Source of the DNA: Hofstenia miamia
Taxonomy: Eukaryota > Xenacoelomorpha > Acoela > Hofsteniidae
Direction: 5' to 3'
DNA: 64,000 nucleotides
NCBI GenBank assembly: GCA_900660155.1
Contig: CABFPE010000215.1
Location: 245,073 to 309,072, forward strand
Both the position numbers and the translations under genes were made by a program. Position 1 is the first letter of the stretch, and every line of letters begins with the position of its first letter. The notes beneath the pieces were generated by a model, which saw only the letters and a list, made by a program, of their open reading frames with translations, was not told the origin of the DNA and searched no databases. Below are positions 1 through 11,579 of this stretch, one piece after another.

Positions 1-307
1 ATTCATTGACAATATTGTTAGAGAGCACATCTAAGCATCTTTTTATTCTCATATTCGGGAGACTATTTCTATAAATTGCATATTAATTCCAAAATATTTA
101 ATCTGGTTTGTTCAGACTTACGCTTAAAAACAGCACTCGTCAAATCCGCCAATTTTTCGTGATTTGTAGGCGATCGCTGATTACAACGCACATCACGGGA
201 ATAATTATTGTCTATTTTGTAATGTAAATTGTATGCATTTATAAATTTATGGGACAGTTGTAAAAATAACCAAAAAAACCTTTTAAAGCAAACCGGAGAA
301 GCAAACC
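1..307. other. No feature seen
   Basis: AT-rich sequence before the first transposase-like reading frame. I see no ORF, repeat or RNA structure that I can support. Confidence 0.4.
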
Positions 308-2383
308 ATGTTTGACGACTTCAACAAAATAATGCTTTCTTTATTTGATATCTTTTCTGAGAACAATGAAAGGAGGAAGGCCTTTGAAAAGTTTTATCAG
401 ATCAAAATGAATGAGGAAGAAAGACTGTTTCTGAAAGATCAACGGAGATAGAGGAAAATGTACAGTACTCAAGCAATAGAAAGGAGGTGGCAAAAGACAC
501 TGAAAAAAAGTAAGCAATGAAACAGATGGAGAAGGATAGAATAGAGAATGATGTGCAAATTGTTGAAGACGATGAGATTCTATGTGATGGTGCTGTTGAA
601 GATGAATTATGGCATGCTGAAAGTAATGAAGAGGAAATACCTAATCATAGTATTAAAAAGAGAAAAGTATGCCCTTTTATAGCACTGGAGGCAGATAGTA
701 TCCCCAAGCAATTAGAACAAGTGTCAATTTGGTACGACCAGCATCCTATAGAACAGTTGATGTTCTCATTAGCAACTTTCACTGTTCAAAGACCCAGGCT
801 GTTGCAGCATATGTTGAGCAGGCGAGGCGATCCATGCAATGGGACTATCATGTTTTGTTGAAGAAATCATGGAGAGTAATGATGCTGTCATAACATACCA
901 CACAGATGGCTCAAGGGTTCAAGGCACTGGTGGTTACAATGTCCACGGCATAACCATTAACGCCAGATATAGAAGGCTGCCTGCCCTCCCAATTAGCTTT
1001 GAATGTAGGTCAAACCTCGCTCTTCTCATAGAAAAAATACTCACGATTCTCTCCACAGTGAGTGGAATACCTATGGAAACAATATTTGGGAAGATATCAT
1101 TAAAGATGACAGACTCTACAACTCATAATTTGCAAGTGGATGATATGTTTGCAACAGATCCCAAGCATCTCTTTTGGCAAACTCATCCGTGTTTAATGTT
1201 TAACAGAATAATTCTTGAAGTTGAAAAATGTTTGGTGCCAGAAAATATTTATGTATGTTTTCTTATAAATGCAACTACTAGTCACCGCACAGTCTTTGAG
1301 CAATGAATCGACTTTTTGACAAGGCTGGTTTCCCCAGACTTTGATCACAAATCTTGGAACTTCGCAATAGAATTTAGTTTATTCATCTCTTCAAAAAATA
1401 ACCTGGCCCAATCCTTGAAGATGGAACGTTTTAACAAATTTTGTTTATCTTTGTGCTGTTGTTGCTTGCATTCAGGAAGATGTCCACAATTTCTTAGATA
1501 AATATGATCATGTGAGCAATTCCTGGGCTTGCATAGTAAGATCTTTTGACAGCATTCAGTTCTTACAAATATTTTGTGTGGTTGGTGCTTTGATTGGTAT
1601 TCATATAATTCACCCTTACCTCAATGTCACTTATTTTGATCGAGTCACATATAGCGATCTGATGCAAACACTGTATAGTGAATTGATGACATGCAATTCA
1701 CCAGCTCTCGAGCTTGTGAGTGCAGAGTTCTTTAAAAGAGCTCAAAGTTGACCAAAAGAGTTGCTTGATGGATTGCATGAGCACATTACTGCCCATAAAA
1801 CTTGTGTTGCTGAAATCCTTCAACTGGTTCTTCCGACTATTGCACAGGGTTTCTTTCATTAACGTGGACACATTTTTGGCTTTGGTAATTATGAAAATAA
1901 TCACCCCCTGCTGCTGAGCAACATCAACACATCTCAATTAGATCAAGCTCCTGTCAACAACGTGAACAGTGAAAGCGATGAACTATCAGCTGAAAGTTCG
2001 TGGAGCAATACAGCTTATACCAAGCTGCTAAACCATGTTAAAGCCACGCTGGTAGACTTGATTGAGCTAAAGCCACTTGATGAATTTCAAAAACACAGAA
2101 AATCTGCTGAACGAGTGAAGAATATAATACAGATTTGGCAGATACACAAATGAAATTGATAAAATGTAACTTACAACGAAAGAAGCATTGCGTGTTCACA
2201 CTGATAAACGAAAAAACTTTAGATCTTAACATTTTTAAACAACATGGTGGTCCCTTCACATCTGTAGACAAAATTATCAACTTCTGGTTGGACCAAATGT
2301 TTCTCTTGACACAAAAGGAAAGTTTCTGCATAGCCGTATCAGATATGCAAGAGATAGAATCTTGTCACTACCAAAACAAGTGA
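308..2383 (+). pseudogene. Decayed DDE-type transposase-like gene
   Basis: Successive open segments (308-451, 517-861, 839-1306, 1316-1501, 1512-1751, about 1950-2153, 2135-2383) shift frame from one to the next but read as one protein in order. Recognisable parts are a first acidic site (YHTDGSR, about 898), a second one in MTDSTTHN (about 1108), then LKMERFNK (about 1417) and a GIHIIHP block (about 1593). This arrangement matches uncharacterised transposase-derived proteins that I recall from fish and cnidarian genomes, where an MTDSTAHN-like motif is followed by LIGIHI. I cannot name the superfamily. At least five frameshifts or stops make it a pseudogene. No terminal repeats or target duplication were found around it. 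Confidence 0.6.
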
Positions 2384-2576
2384 AATATTTCGCCTGATGA
2401 GACAACACAAGAAGTGCTTCTTGGCACGCCTTGCATTAATTATCACTTGTAATGTGTATTATATCGTGTAACAAATCTTTCTACTTGTACCATTTTTATT
2501 TCTATCACAAGGTTATATACTGATTGTACTGACTTCCCCTCCCAATTGCTTTGAATTGATATGCTGTTTTTGACTG

Positions 2577-2755
2577 GGATAAAAGGGGCACAAGTTCAAT
2601 CAAGCAATTTACATCAGCATCCAGTTCCATCAGTGTGCAAAATCACTTGATAACAAACTTATAATCATCCATAGCTGATTAGTAATACTTTGAATGCAAT
2701 TACTTGATTGAACTTGTACCCTTAGTACCCTCTTTCTGTTTGAGCCCTTTTATCC
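2577..2755. repeat. Imperfect inverted repeat (possible MITE or hairpin)
   Basis: Left arm 2586-2609 and right arm 2698-2721 are reverse complements over 24 bp with two mismatches. A second, outer pair (2577-2587 with 2745-2755, 11 bp) is perfect, but the right side carries an extra 23 bp between the two pairs. The loop is about 88 bp. It lies 190 bp downstream of the decayed transposase-like gene. Confidence 0.6.
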
Positions 2756-3766
2756 ACACCTAAATCTATTTCATTATATTATCATTTTAGACGTACTTAT
2801 ATTGTCAAAATTTTTGCTTAAATACCAACGGCAATATTTTGCGTTTTATATTACTAACTTGCAAGATTTTAGCACTTTGACATTTCTTTGGGGATAGGTA
2901 AATGAAAAAATGTACACATTTTCTATAGGCATACATCTGTTTTTATTAACACTAAAATACCTTGCATTGCAATGCATTTTCAGTGAATTTATTGCAATTA
3001 TGTGCTTTTATAGTACCCAAATCAACATTCTTCCTACACGAATTCATATAAAAAAATAATGTTCCATTTCTGAGGGGATTTTTTCCTCTCATAATTTTTA
3101 TGATCTTGTGCCTCTCTCTAGTATCAGAACGGGTAAAAAGAATAGCAGCCTAGTTGGATAATTTGCATATTTCTTAGCACCGAGTCTAGTGGGTTTTCTT
3201 AGGGAATGCCCATTACTGTAGTAGTCTATATCCGTGATTCAAAGCTGCTCATATCTACTCTACGAAAAGCAGATGTATGTAACTTTTGAAGAATTCAATG
3301 AATTTCCCTAAGTTTTGACTAAATATTTGATGTTACATACTAACATCATATGTAAAAAATTGTTTTGTTTCAAAAATTGTGCATTGATTGCAAAATTAAG
3401 TATTATAACAAACTGCAATAGCAGCATATCAACATGCAATAAGCAGTTTTTGTGGCTTGAATGTTTAGTGTTTCCAACTTTTTTGGCATTCCCTTTATCA
3501 TATAATATCAGCATGGGATTGAGCATTAATGGTTTTGATGAATTAATGCTTTGTTATGTCGATATGTACAGCAAAACATCCCAGGCATTCTCTATACAGT
3601 GCAGATCGGATTAATTGTCTGGTCATTCCAAAATAGGCACCTCTTCAACTGCCAAACATTTCTTAGTGACTTTATATGTGTGGTATTGTGCACGGTCAAG
3701 CACGAAAATAATCATTGGCAGTAAACATTTCCGGAAGTTATAGAATGCCATTTACCGCTCTGGTCA
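2756..3766. other. AT-rich intergenic sequence
   Basis: Two overlapping ORFs on opposite strands (3308-3614) show no family resemblance and look like chance. Nothing else is supportable here. Confidence 0.4.
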
Positions 3767-4795
3767 AAAAGTAAGTTTCCATTTCCACGTAGCAAACAAT
3801 AAATTATCCAATAAAGTTTATATTAATATCAAATACAAATGCAACTATAAAATAATCACCATTGAGTGCCACTCATTTCTCCCAGTGCCGCACCAGGGAG
3901 TCAAAACAATGCAATATTTCCTGACTTGAAATTTTCCGAAGTGAAGCATTAAATGCATTGTTGATTTCTTCAATTGTCGAAAACGACCGACCGCGTATCG
4001 ACTCCTTGATTTTGGAGAAGAGAAAGAAATCGCAAAGAGCAAGGTCGGGAGAATACGGGTGAGGTAAGATGTCCCACTCTTGTCGATTCAAGTAATCTTG
4101 CACAATTAAACATCGATGTGTTGGAGCATTGTTGTTGTGGAAAACAATGCGTTGATTTTTGTGATTTCTCACCAAACTAAGACGTAATTTTCGAACGAGC
4201 ACATCTTTGTAATAACCACCATTGACACGTTGTCCAGTTGGAACAGCAGTGTTGAGCAGAATACGCTGACTGTCGCTTCAGAAGAGGATCCTAACTGTAA
4301 ACCCACGTTTTGTCACCAGTAACTATCTGACTCAAAAAACATTGGTCTGCCCGGTAGAGCTCCAAATTGATTTGGCAGAGTTGGATGCGCATGTGCTTCT
4401 GTTCGTCGGACAACAAGTGTGGTACACACTTTGCACATTTCTTTGTTTTTGCAATATCTGATTCAAAATCGTATACCATGAGAAACACCAACTTGTTCTT
4501 CCAACTCATCAATTCTGCATCGATTGTCTTCCTCTAAGAGTTGTTGTGTCCTGGTCACGTTGACATCTGTTGTTGTTTCAATTGGTCGCCCATCCCGGTG
4601 TTCATCATGCAAATCAACTCTTCCTCCTACAATTTCTCTGGCTCATTTTCTTACTGTTTGAATAGATGGCGCATTCTCTCCAATAACGTTGCATAGCTGT
4701 TGATGAATTTTTGTTATATCACAATGAGTCATTAAGAAATTTGATAATGAATAATTGCTTTTAAATGTATTCATCGTGGAAAGAAAATTTATGCA
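3767..4795 (-). mobile_element. Mariner-family element, minus strand, degenerate
   Basis: The left end (3767-3797, containing AAGTTTCCATTTCCACG) and the right end (4774-4795, containing CGTGGAAAGAAAATTT) are imperfect inverted repeats bracketing a mariner transposase pseudogene. Total length of about 1.03 kb is slightly short for mariner (about 1.3 kb), consistent with internal loss. The termini are less certain than the coding part. Confidence 0.65.
3845..4735 (-). pseudogene. Mariner transposase pseudogene (DD34D type)
   Basis: Reading on the minus strand, the N-terminal helix-turn-helix region includes IGENAPSIQTVRK, then an internal stop, then REIVGGRVDLHDEHRDGRPI. The first catalytic Asp region is TGDKTWVYS (expected GDETW, about 4300). 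The C-terminal catalytic region is FHNNNAPTHR (expected HDNAPAH) followed by LPHPYSPDLALCDFFLF (about 4000-4130). The second catalytic Asp of HDNA is Asn here, and there are frameshifts near 4280 and 4520, so the protein is dead. Confidence 0.85.
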
Positions 4796-6818
4796 ATTTA
4801 AATGTTTGCATGCATGTAATTAAATATATTTCTATTAATCAATCAAAAATCACATTAACTTTCAAAATATAAAATAACTGCAAGCATGTATTTAAGCATG
4901 CAGGAACACATGCACACCGAAATTTACTTATTGACTTAACCACGTATATCAAAACTTCATGCTATTGATTCTCCATAATATCCTCAAGTTACTATTCATA
5001 GAAATGATATTCCATCATTGAATTGAACATCTAAATATTTCACTAGTTTTTTTTGATTTGGTTGCATATTTGCAACTCCAGGCAGCAGAAGTATCAAATG
5101 TTGCAAATATCGTTTGAAAATGTTAAAATTAATGAATGATCCCTCATCAAGACATTTTTATTCTATTTCAATGGGTAGGAAGCTTTTCTTAAATATACAT
5201 AATTAGGATTGATTTATATTATCATCTACTTTTATTTGGCTATGTCTTTGCATTTACAAAGTCAGCTATAATAGAATTCGTTAAAAAATTATAAACAACT
5301 AATATTGATCCTATATTCAATAGATAACATCGATTTTTTATTTTTATGAAAATTTTGATACCCTCACTGTCCGGAATTGCAAATTTGCAACTTCAATTTA
5401 TTGAATGAATTTAGCAGCTAGCAACAGAATAAAATCATTCAAAATGATTGTATCGCCGATCTTTCTTTTCTCTGAGTTCTTTCTAATTTGAGTCATCGTA
5501 GAATAGTTCCAAAAATGTCGATTTTTAGAAAAACTAAGTGTGCCTAGAAATCATATTTGAATTCCAAGATTTGATTCTATCACCAATAATGTGTTTAGTA
5601 TGCCAGAAGCATTAACATTTTGCTCAAAGTAAGTTCAATATAGAAATTGCACATGGATTTCACTGAAATTGCAAATTTGCAACTTCCTGCATTAGAGGCT
5701 TAATTCAACAAATATTGCCATTTTGATTCTTTACACAGCTGCTATTATCGTATAATAGTACATTATTGCATGCTTTTCTGTTTTGAAATATTCACAATGG
5801 ATGTTTATATTCTCGGGTACATGTAATAATATACGTATGTTGTCCCAAGTAATCTCAATATTTCTCACGGACTGCATTTCACATATATGGGTGAAAAAAA
5901 TACTGTTGTCCCAGGTAATTTTCTCCTGCTGTATATTATCGTCGCTGTGTACTATGGAAAATGTACAAAGCAACGGACATGCTGCAATTCCATCAGCACA
6001 AAGCAACGTTTCTTTTAAAGAAACAGGTGAATAGTGAATTGCCTGATATTTTTCAGGAGTATTAAAGACACCAATTGGACTTTTAAAAAGTTTATTATAT
6101 TTTTGGTCAATTTTTTTGTTGGGCATTATATTTTACCGTTTATATATGGTAGGCGTCCCTATACGTAGCGCTTTGACCAATATTTTGATATCCAGTTTTT
6201 CTTAGTATTTCATTGAATTCCAATTATTTAAATGTGTTGTGATTTGAATCACGTTGAATTTAGAGTCAGTATTCATCACTGAGCCTCAAAACCCGGCTTC
6301 GTGACAATTACGATGTCCTCTTGACCCCTTTCCAAAGCAAATGCGGTTGAGAACTTAACCACGTAAAGCAACCCCTCAAATATTTTGGGTGGCTTTATTA
6401 GTTTGAGTTTTAAATTTAAATAATTTCAGAACTGCTTCATTCTAATTGTATCAAAAATAGGGTTAACATTCTAGTGCAACTGACATGTGGCAAATCTTGA
6501 AAATTACGAGAATAGCATTACGAATATTGCGACACAATTTTTTTGAAATCCGAATAAAAATATATATTTAAATAATGTTTTACTATTCTGCTAAAGTAAA
6601 GCTCAATTTTGATTAACACAGCCCACATACCTGTAATCAGTAAACTCTCTGGACTATTACAATTGGAGATTTAACAAATGCCCACGGTAAAATATGTGTT
6701 AAATTACCCAAGTGATTCAACTGTTCAAATAATCTTAACCACAATTCGAATAGTCAATATCCATATAACTAATTAGTTAACCTGATCCAGTCGAGTGATA
6801 GGTTTAACCCATCAAATA
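4796..6818. other. AT-rich intergenic sequence with a recurring palindrome
   Basis: The 14-bp palindrome TTGCAAATTTGCAA occurs at 5377-5390 and 5669-5682, and a one-base variant lies at 5062-5075. Each is followed by CT. A 131-codon minus ORF (5731-6126) and its plus-strand counterpart have no recognisable family, and I judge them chance. No gene is supported. Confidence 0.45.
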
Positions 6819-7908
6819 AGAGTGAATCAAAAAGTATGGCAATTTTGCAACTATTACTTCTAAACGAAACAAAATTAATTGCTCTTTCTCTAACACATGC
6901 ACGTGATAATGCACTTGCGTAATAGGTCACGGGCAGTCATCAAATTAGACTGTTACTTACATCATATACTATTTTTAGAAATGAAGTTTAATAAGAATTT
7001 CACCGCTAAAATACAGTACGAAGGAAGAACAATGCGCTTCTTGTGGGCAGAAAGAATAAAGCCTGCTGAAATCTACCGCCGGATATTGTCACAATATGGA
7101 GAAAGCTCTATGAACCAGCCTAAAGTTTATGAGTGGGTTGAACGCTTCAAATTAAGAAGAACAAGTGTCACTGGCGAAACTTGATCTGGTCGGCCTTCAA
7201 AGTCACGCACCAAAGAACACATCGACTTGATCAAGGAAGAGCGACCAATCACCCTAACTTAAATTGCCTCAATTGTGAACATCAGTATGGATCTGCACAT
7301 GTTATCATGCATGACGCTTTGTTCTACCGAAAAATTTGCGTGTGGGTACCGAAGCAGCGTACACTCGAAAACAAGCAACAGTGTGTGTGGATATCGCAAC
7401 ACAGTTTCTGAAAAAGATACAAGCATTTTGGAACGAATAACGTGTGATGAAGTTGGATTCGCCATGACGAACAGGGGAGACAAAGCTTGCAATGGAACCA
7501 TCCCTCGTCATCTGCTCATGTTAACACTATTTTGGGATACAAAAGGACCTGTTGTTACAGCATACCAACCACAAGGTCTGACAGTTACCTCTGCTTCATA
7601 TTGTGACTTATTGGAAAACTGTTTGAAACCGGCTATTCGACCAAAGTAACGAGGAATGTAATCCAGGGGTGTGCTGTTGCTTCATGACAAAGCCCGGCCC
7701 TTCACTGAAGCAAAAACTGTCGAAATTATTACAAAAATTTGGTTTTAAGCAACTTCACCTCCTCCATACATTTTATTCCGACGGGATATAAAAGTTAGTT
7801 AATGAGTATGGCAAGTGTATTGATTTCCAGGGAGACTAAGTCAACAAATGATATTGCTGTTTTGATCTTCATTTGAAGAAACTGCCTTTAATTTTTGATT
7901 CACCCTCG
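6819..7908 (+). mobile_element. Mariner-family element, plus strand, with terminal inverted repeats
   Basis: The 5' end (6819-6842, AGAGTGAATCAAAAAG) and the reverse complement of the 3' end (7881-7908, GAGGGTGAATCAAAAA) match over about 13 bases. TA dinucleotides flank both ends (6817-6818 and 7909-7910), as expected for the mariner target duplication. The element is 1.09 kb, so roughly 200 bp of a standard mariner is missing. Confidence 0.8.
6981..7790 (+). pseudogene. Mariner transposase pseudogene (SETMAR-like lineage)
   Basis: Starts with ATG at 6981. The N-terminal helix-turn-helix reads RFLWAERIKPAEIYRRILSQYGESS, a close match to the mariner lineage that gave the SETMAR transposase (family knowledge). 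It continues YEWVERFKLRRTSVTGET, a stop, then SGRPS, and later MLTLFWDTKGPVV, SASYCDLLENCLKPAIRPK and LLHDKARPF (HDNARPH expected). Part of the middle, including most of the first catalytic region, is deleted or scrambled between about 7270 and 7430. Several stops and frameshifts inactivate it. Confidence 0.88.
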
Positions 7909-7910
7909 TA

Positions 7911-8802
7911 TTATTTCATTCTAGTTTTCTGCCCATGAAATTTATTGATGATCCAATTTCAACAGAATGTTATTTCCTAACGCAATGCAACCAAATGTCA
8001 AATCAAAAAACGCAAATCTAAACTTTATACGTTTAAAGTATTACTATTTATTGTATTTGGTTCATACCTGTTTTAATTCTCGGCCCAACCTGTTGTCGCC
8101 CTGAGGGCTGCCACGTGTCACTCTCCGGTGCGATTCAAATATAATCTTCCTCAGGCCGAAACTGGAAAATTTACTTTAAATTCGAAACTGTAATTAGGAT
8201 ATGCTACCTTTCCCTAGTTTATATTACGAGTTGAGATATTATTTTTCTAAAATAACCCTAACTCGATAAGAAAAACCTCAAGTATAACTATTATACATAT
8301 GTCATGACAACCAACAATGAAGTCCTTTTTCTGACATCACTGAGAAGTTTAATTCTGCAACTATAGAATCTTAATTCAGTTCTGTTTCCTGTAGATTTAT
8401 CAACACCTTTTATCAATTAATTGTCAAACCGTTCATCAAACCTCATGACTATAATTGACAACGCATCAAACAGTATGAAAATACTTTAAATTGACACTAC
8501 ACTGCACTGTTGTAAAAAAAGTAACTTCGATTAATTCAATTCAAACGATATTTTGTATCTTCTAAAATTCCTATACTACAATATAATATACATGAGTAGT
8601 ATATTTTTATCAATGCAATATTGAGGAAGACAGTTAATTTTATGTGGTTTCGTGTAATATTTTATGTTCTATGTTGTAATTTCTGCTATAAATCTACATG
8701 GAGGTTAGTGCTACACAAACGCATATACATAGATATTTAGAAAATTCTTATATATCAATTATAAACCTCGAAGAAATTATTTTATGAATTAAGGTCCTCA
8801 AA
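7911..8802. other. Intergenic, one GC-richer patch
   Basis: A GC-richer patch at 8085-8160 contains CTGAGG and CCTCAGGCCG in opposite orientation, suggesting a transposon fragment. The remainder is AT-rich with no supported feature. Confidence 0.35.
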
Positions 8803-9245
8803 CAAATATAATCCTACTACGTTCAGAGCTCTTAGGCCCAGCCCAGTGCCCGTAGTATAAAAACCCGTGCTCGTACGCCTTTGTTGATGTCCGATATCGC
8901 TCCTACTCCAGGTGACTGACGAATTTGGAGTTAATGTACAGTTGCAACTATCCTCTGTCACCGATGGAAACAATGCTAGCAGTGGGGGAGGAGCCCCATG
9001 CGTTTTATCTGTACAAATCTATCTCCCTAGAGGAGGACAACATGGGCCATTTCTCATAAACTAGCTATAGGTTTGCATTAAAACTTGGCACAGGGCTAGA
9101 TTGCACCCCCTTTCTTCATCAAAATTTTCATGGCTTAACATCTGAAACATTCATTAGAGGGGGGTAAAAAGGCCCTCGAATTGTGGCCTTTGAAGATATG
9201 AACCAATAGAATTGCAGCAATGCTCTACACTTGTAGAAATTGTGT
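8803..9245. repeat. 443-bp tandem unit, copy 1
   Basis: Reads identically by eye to 9247-9689. It contains a plus-strand open stretch (about 8910-9063) that follows a pyrimidine-rich CTCCTACTCCAG and encodes a Gly/Ser-rich peptide with VTDEFGVNVQL and GGGAPCVLSVQIYLP, ending in TAG. I do not recognise the peptide. The minus-strand ORF over the same bases appears twice for the same reason and is not separately supported. Confidence 0.9.
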
Positions 9246-9246
9246 N
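9246..9246. other. Single-N assembly seam
   Basis: One N sits exactly between the two identical 443-bp copies. This is the pattern left when two overlapping contigs are joined end to end without merging the overlap. Confidence 0.8.
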
Positions 9247-9689
9247 CAAATATAATCCTACTACGTTCAGAGCTCTTAGGCCCAGCCCAGTGCCCGTAGT
9301 ATAAAAACCCGTGCTCGTACGCCTTTGTTGATGTCCGATATCGCTCCTACTCCAGGTGACTGACGAATTTGGAGTTAATGTACAGTTGCAACTATCCTCT
9401 GTCACCGATGGAAACAATGCTAGCAGTGGGGGAGGAGCCCCATGCGTTTTATCTGTACAAATCTATCTCCCTAGAGGAGGACAACATGGGCCATTTCTCA
9501 TAAACTAGCTATAGGTTTGCATTAAAACTTGGCACAGGGCTAGATTGCACCCCCTTTCTTCATCAAAATTTTCATGGCTTAACATCTGAAACATTCATTA
9601 GAGGGGGGTAAAAAGGCCCTCGAATTGTGGCCTTTGAAGATATGAACCAATAGAATTGCAGCAATGCTCTACACTTGTAGAAATTGTGT
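9247..9689. repeat. 443-bp tandem unit, copy 2
   Basis: Same length and, as far as I can read, the same bases as copy 1, starting CAAATATAATCC and ending GAAATTGTGT. Sequence resumes without repetition at 9690. Probably an assembly duplicate rather than real biology. Confidence 0.9.
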
Positions 9690-11354
9690 GAGGAAAACGA
9701 TTTCTTCATTTGTGCACTCAATATTGGTCGGATTTTCAAAATTATTTTTTTGTTTAGTCAAGATCAGTATGCGCGAAAGAATATAAAAGGAAATTTTGAA
9801 ATCCATCAAGTAGAAGCCTCAAATTTAGGCATTTTGTTTTAAAGTCACAAATATAGGTCTTTACCCTTGATTACATTGTAGGGATGTTCAAATGAAACTA
9901 TTTTAATGCCGCACCTGGTTGTCTAAGAATACCTTATTTCTCAGATACGAGAAAAAAACTTTCTTTGTGGTTAGTAGTGAACTATTTTAAAAGTTGTCAA
10001 TTAATTTTTGAGCTCAGTTCACATTCATATATATGTGTTGATGTATTTAAAAAATTTCGATAGAGGCTTACCTGTGCGGGCACATAAAAACTGTATAAGT
10101 TTGATACATGCGTTTATCTTAACTTAATTCTTACTTCCAAGTGTGAACACAGCTTTGCATTGTTTTATTCTCAATTTGTGTACAAATGTGTTTATGAATT
10201 ATATCGGTTTTAAGAAAATTCATTTGTTCGTTTTGCACTTACATCAATTTTTTCTCCGGTACACTTCATTGAGTTTTAACTTCTCTACGAAATTGTCCAT
10301 CAAGCAGGCGTTTCAATGAGAAATCTGTTTGAATTCCTTCGTTTACAATGACAAACCTCGTTCATAATTAAACGCCGCACGCCCCATTTTCTTACTAGTG
10401 GAAAATTTTACTTTGGGATGCAATTTATCAGCTTGCTGTCTTAGTTTATGTATCGCAGTTGTTGTTGCGCACAGTGAGGCTCAACAAATTTGAATTATCT
10501 CATGTGTTCGCTGTTTTCTACTGAATATTGTTAAAGCTGGGTGAGATTTGCGTTTCTCCAAATAAATTCAAAGTAACTCTCCAACTTAGTAGTAAAAGTT
10601 AAGATTCTCCCAATCATTTTATGTGAAATAGTTGTTCAGTGTGTATCAAACTATACCAAACAATCGATTTGCCATGATTTCGGCGTTTGCATTTTCTTTT
10701 CCAAGAGTTTAGATTGATTTTATTTTATGCTGCATGCAATGTAATTAAAAATTTAGACTATATTTATAGGGGTCGTTTACTATGATTTGTTATGGAACAG
10801 AGATATAACTGGGTCACAATATGACGCTATTAAGAGGCGCCGGATGCGATTATCCAGTGGACACAATAATGCATGCATAATTCATCTAAATCGGAAGCCG
10901 TTAATTGTCTGTATCATAAGCATAGTGCGAGATGGTAAAGCACAATAGTTTCAATGCTAATAGACAATTGATTATGTGTTTGGCCCAGAGAACAATTTTT
11001 GATCCGGTTTATCCCGTTAGAAGAAGGACCTAGCCATTTTCCGAGAAAAAAGTTAAATCGATGACCCCCAGGTGACCTGTGATTAGGTTACATATCTGTT
11101 AGGGCTGGATCAAGAAACATTTTTAATATTCCTTGTATAGCTGTTTGCCTTAAGTGATTGAAATATATCATGCAATGTGAATTAAAATCTTGATAACATT
11201 CAAAATTGTTTTATAGGTGTGTATTATGTGAGGTAAGAGGATGAAAATATAAGTTCTTTTTAAATGAATTTAAGTATAGTTTCGAACTTTTTTCAAGCGT
11301 AAACTAAAACATAATTGAAATTATTTAGCCAAGTATTATACAATTCTAACAGTA
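9690..11354. other. Sequence upstream of the goliath-type gene
   Basis: AT-rich with no ORF of note. A protease-associated domain would be expected upstream of the transmembrane exon of a goliath-type gene, but I cannot find one here. A possible splice acceptor (TTCTAACAG) ends at about 11352, two bases before the ATG at 11355. Confidence 0.4.
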
Positions 11355-11579
11355 ATGATGGGTCCCGAAGGTTCACTGGAAGAATGGGCTTCGAATGGTA
11401 GTCAACCGATCGCCGATATAGTTGAAGACAGTAAAAATGGTTCAAACATGCCCATAAATAAGAACAGCATCCTCTTCGTTTCCATATCCTTCATCGCTCT
11501 GACCGTTATATCCCTCATTTGGCTCGTATTTTATTACATCCAGAGGTTTAGATTCATTCACCACACCGATCAATTCCAG
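11355..11579 (+). CDS. Goliath-type E3, exon with transmembrane segment
   Basis: Codes for 75 residues ending HHTDQFQ, with a GTATGT donor at 11580. The membrane segment and the following YYIQRFRF are nearly invariant in the goliath/RNF128/RNF130/RNF150 group. Its 5' limit is uncertain: initiator ATGATG, or an internal exon after TTCTAACAG. Confidence 0.85.

Noticed and set aside
3308-3614. Overlapping ORFs of about 70-100 codons on both strands
   Set aside because: No signature, no splice context and AT-driven composition.
5731-6126. 131-codon minus ORF
   Set aside because: Contains an internal repeat (ITWDN twice) from a short DNA duplication, but no recognisable domain and an equally long ORF opposite.
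8782-9417. Two minus-strand ORFs with the same sequence
   Set aside because: They are the same DNA duplicated around the single N, with no family resemblance.
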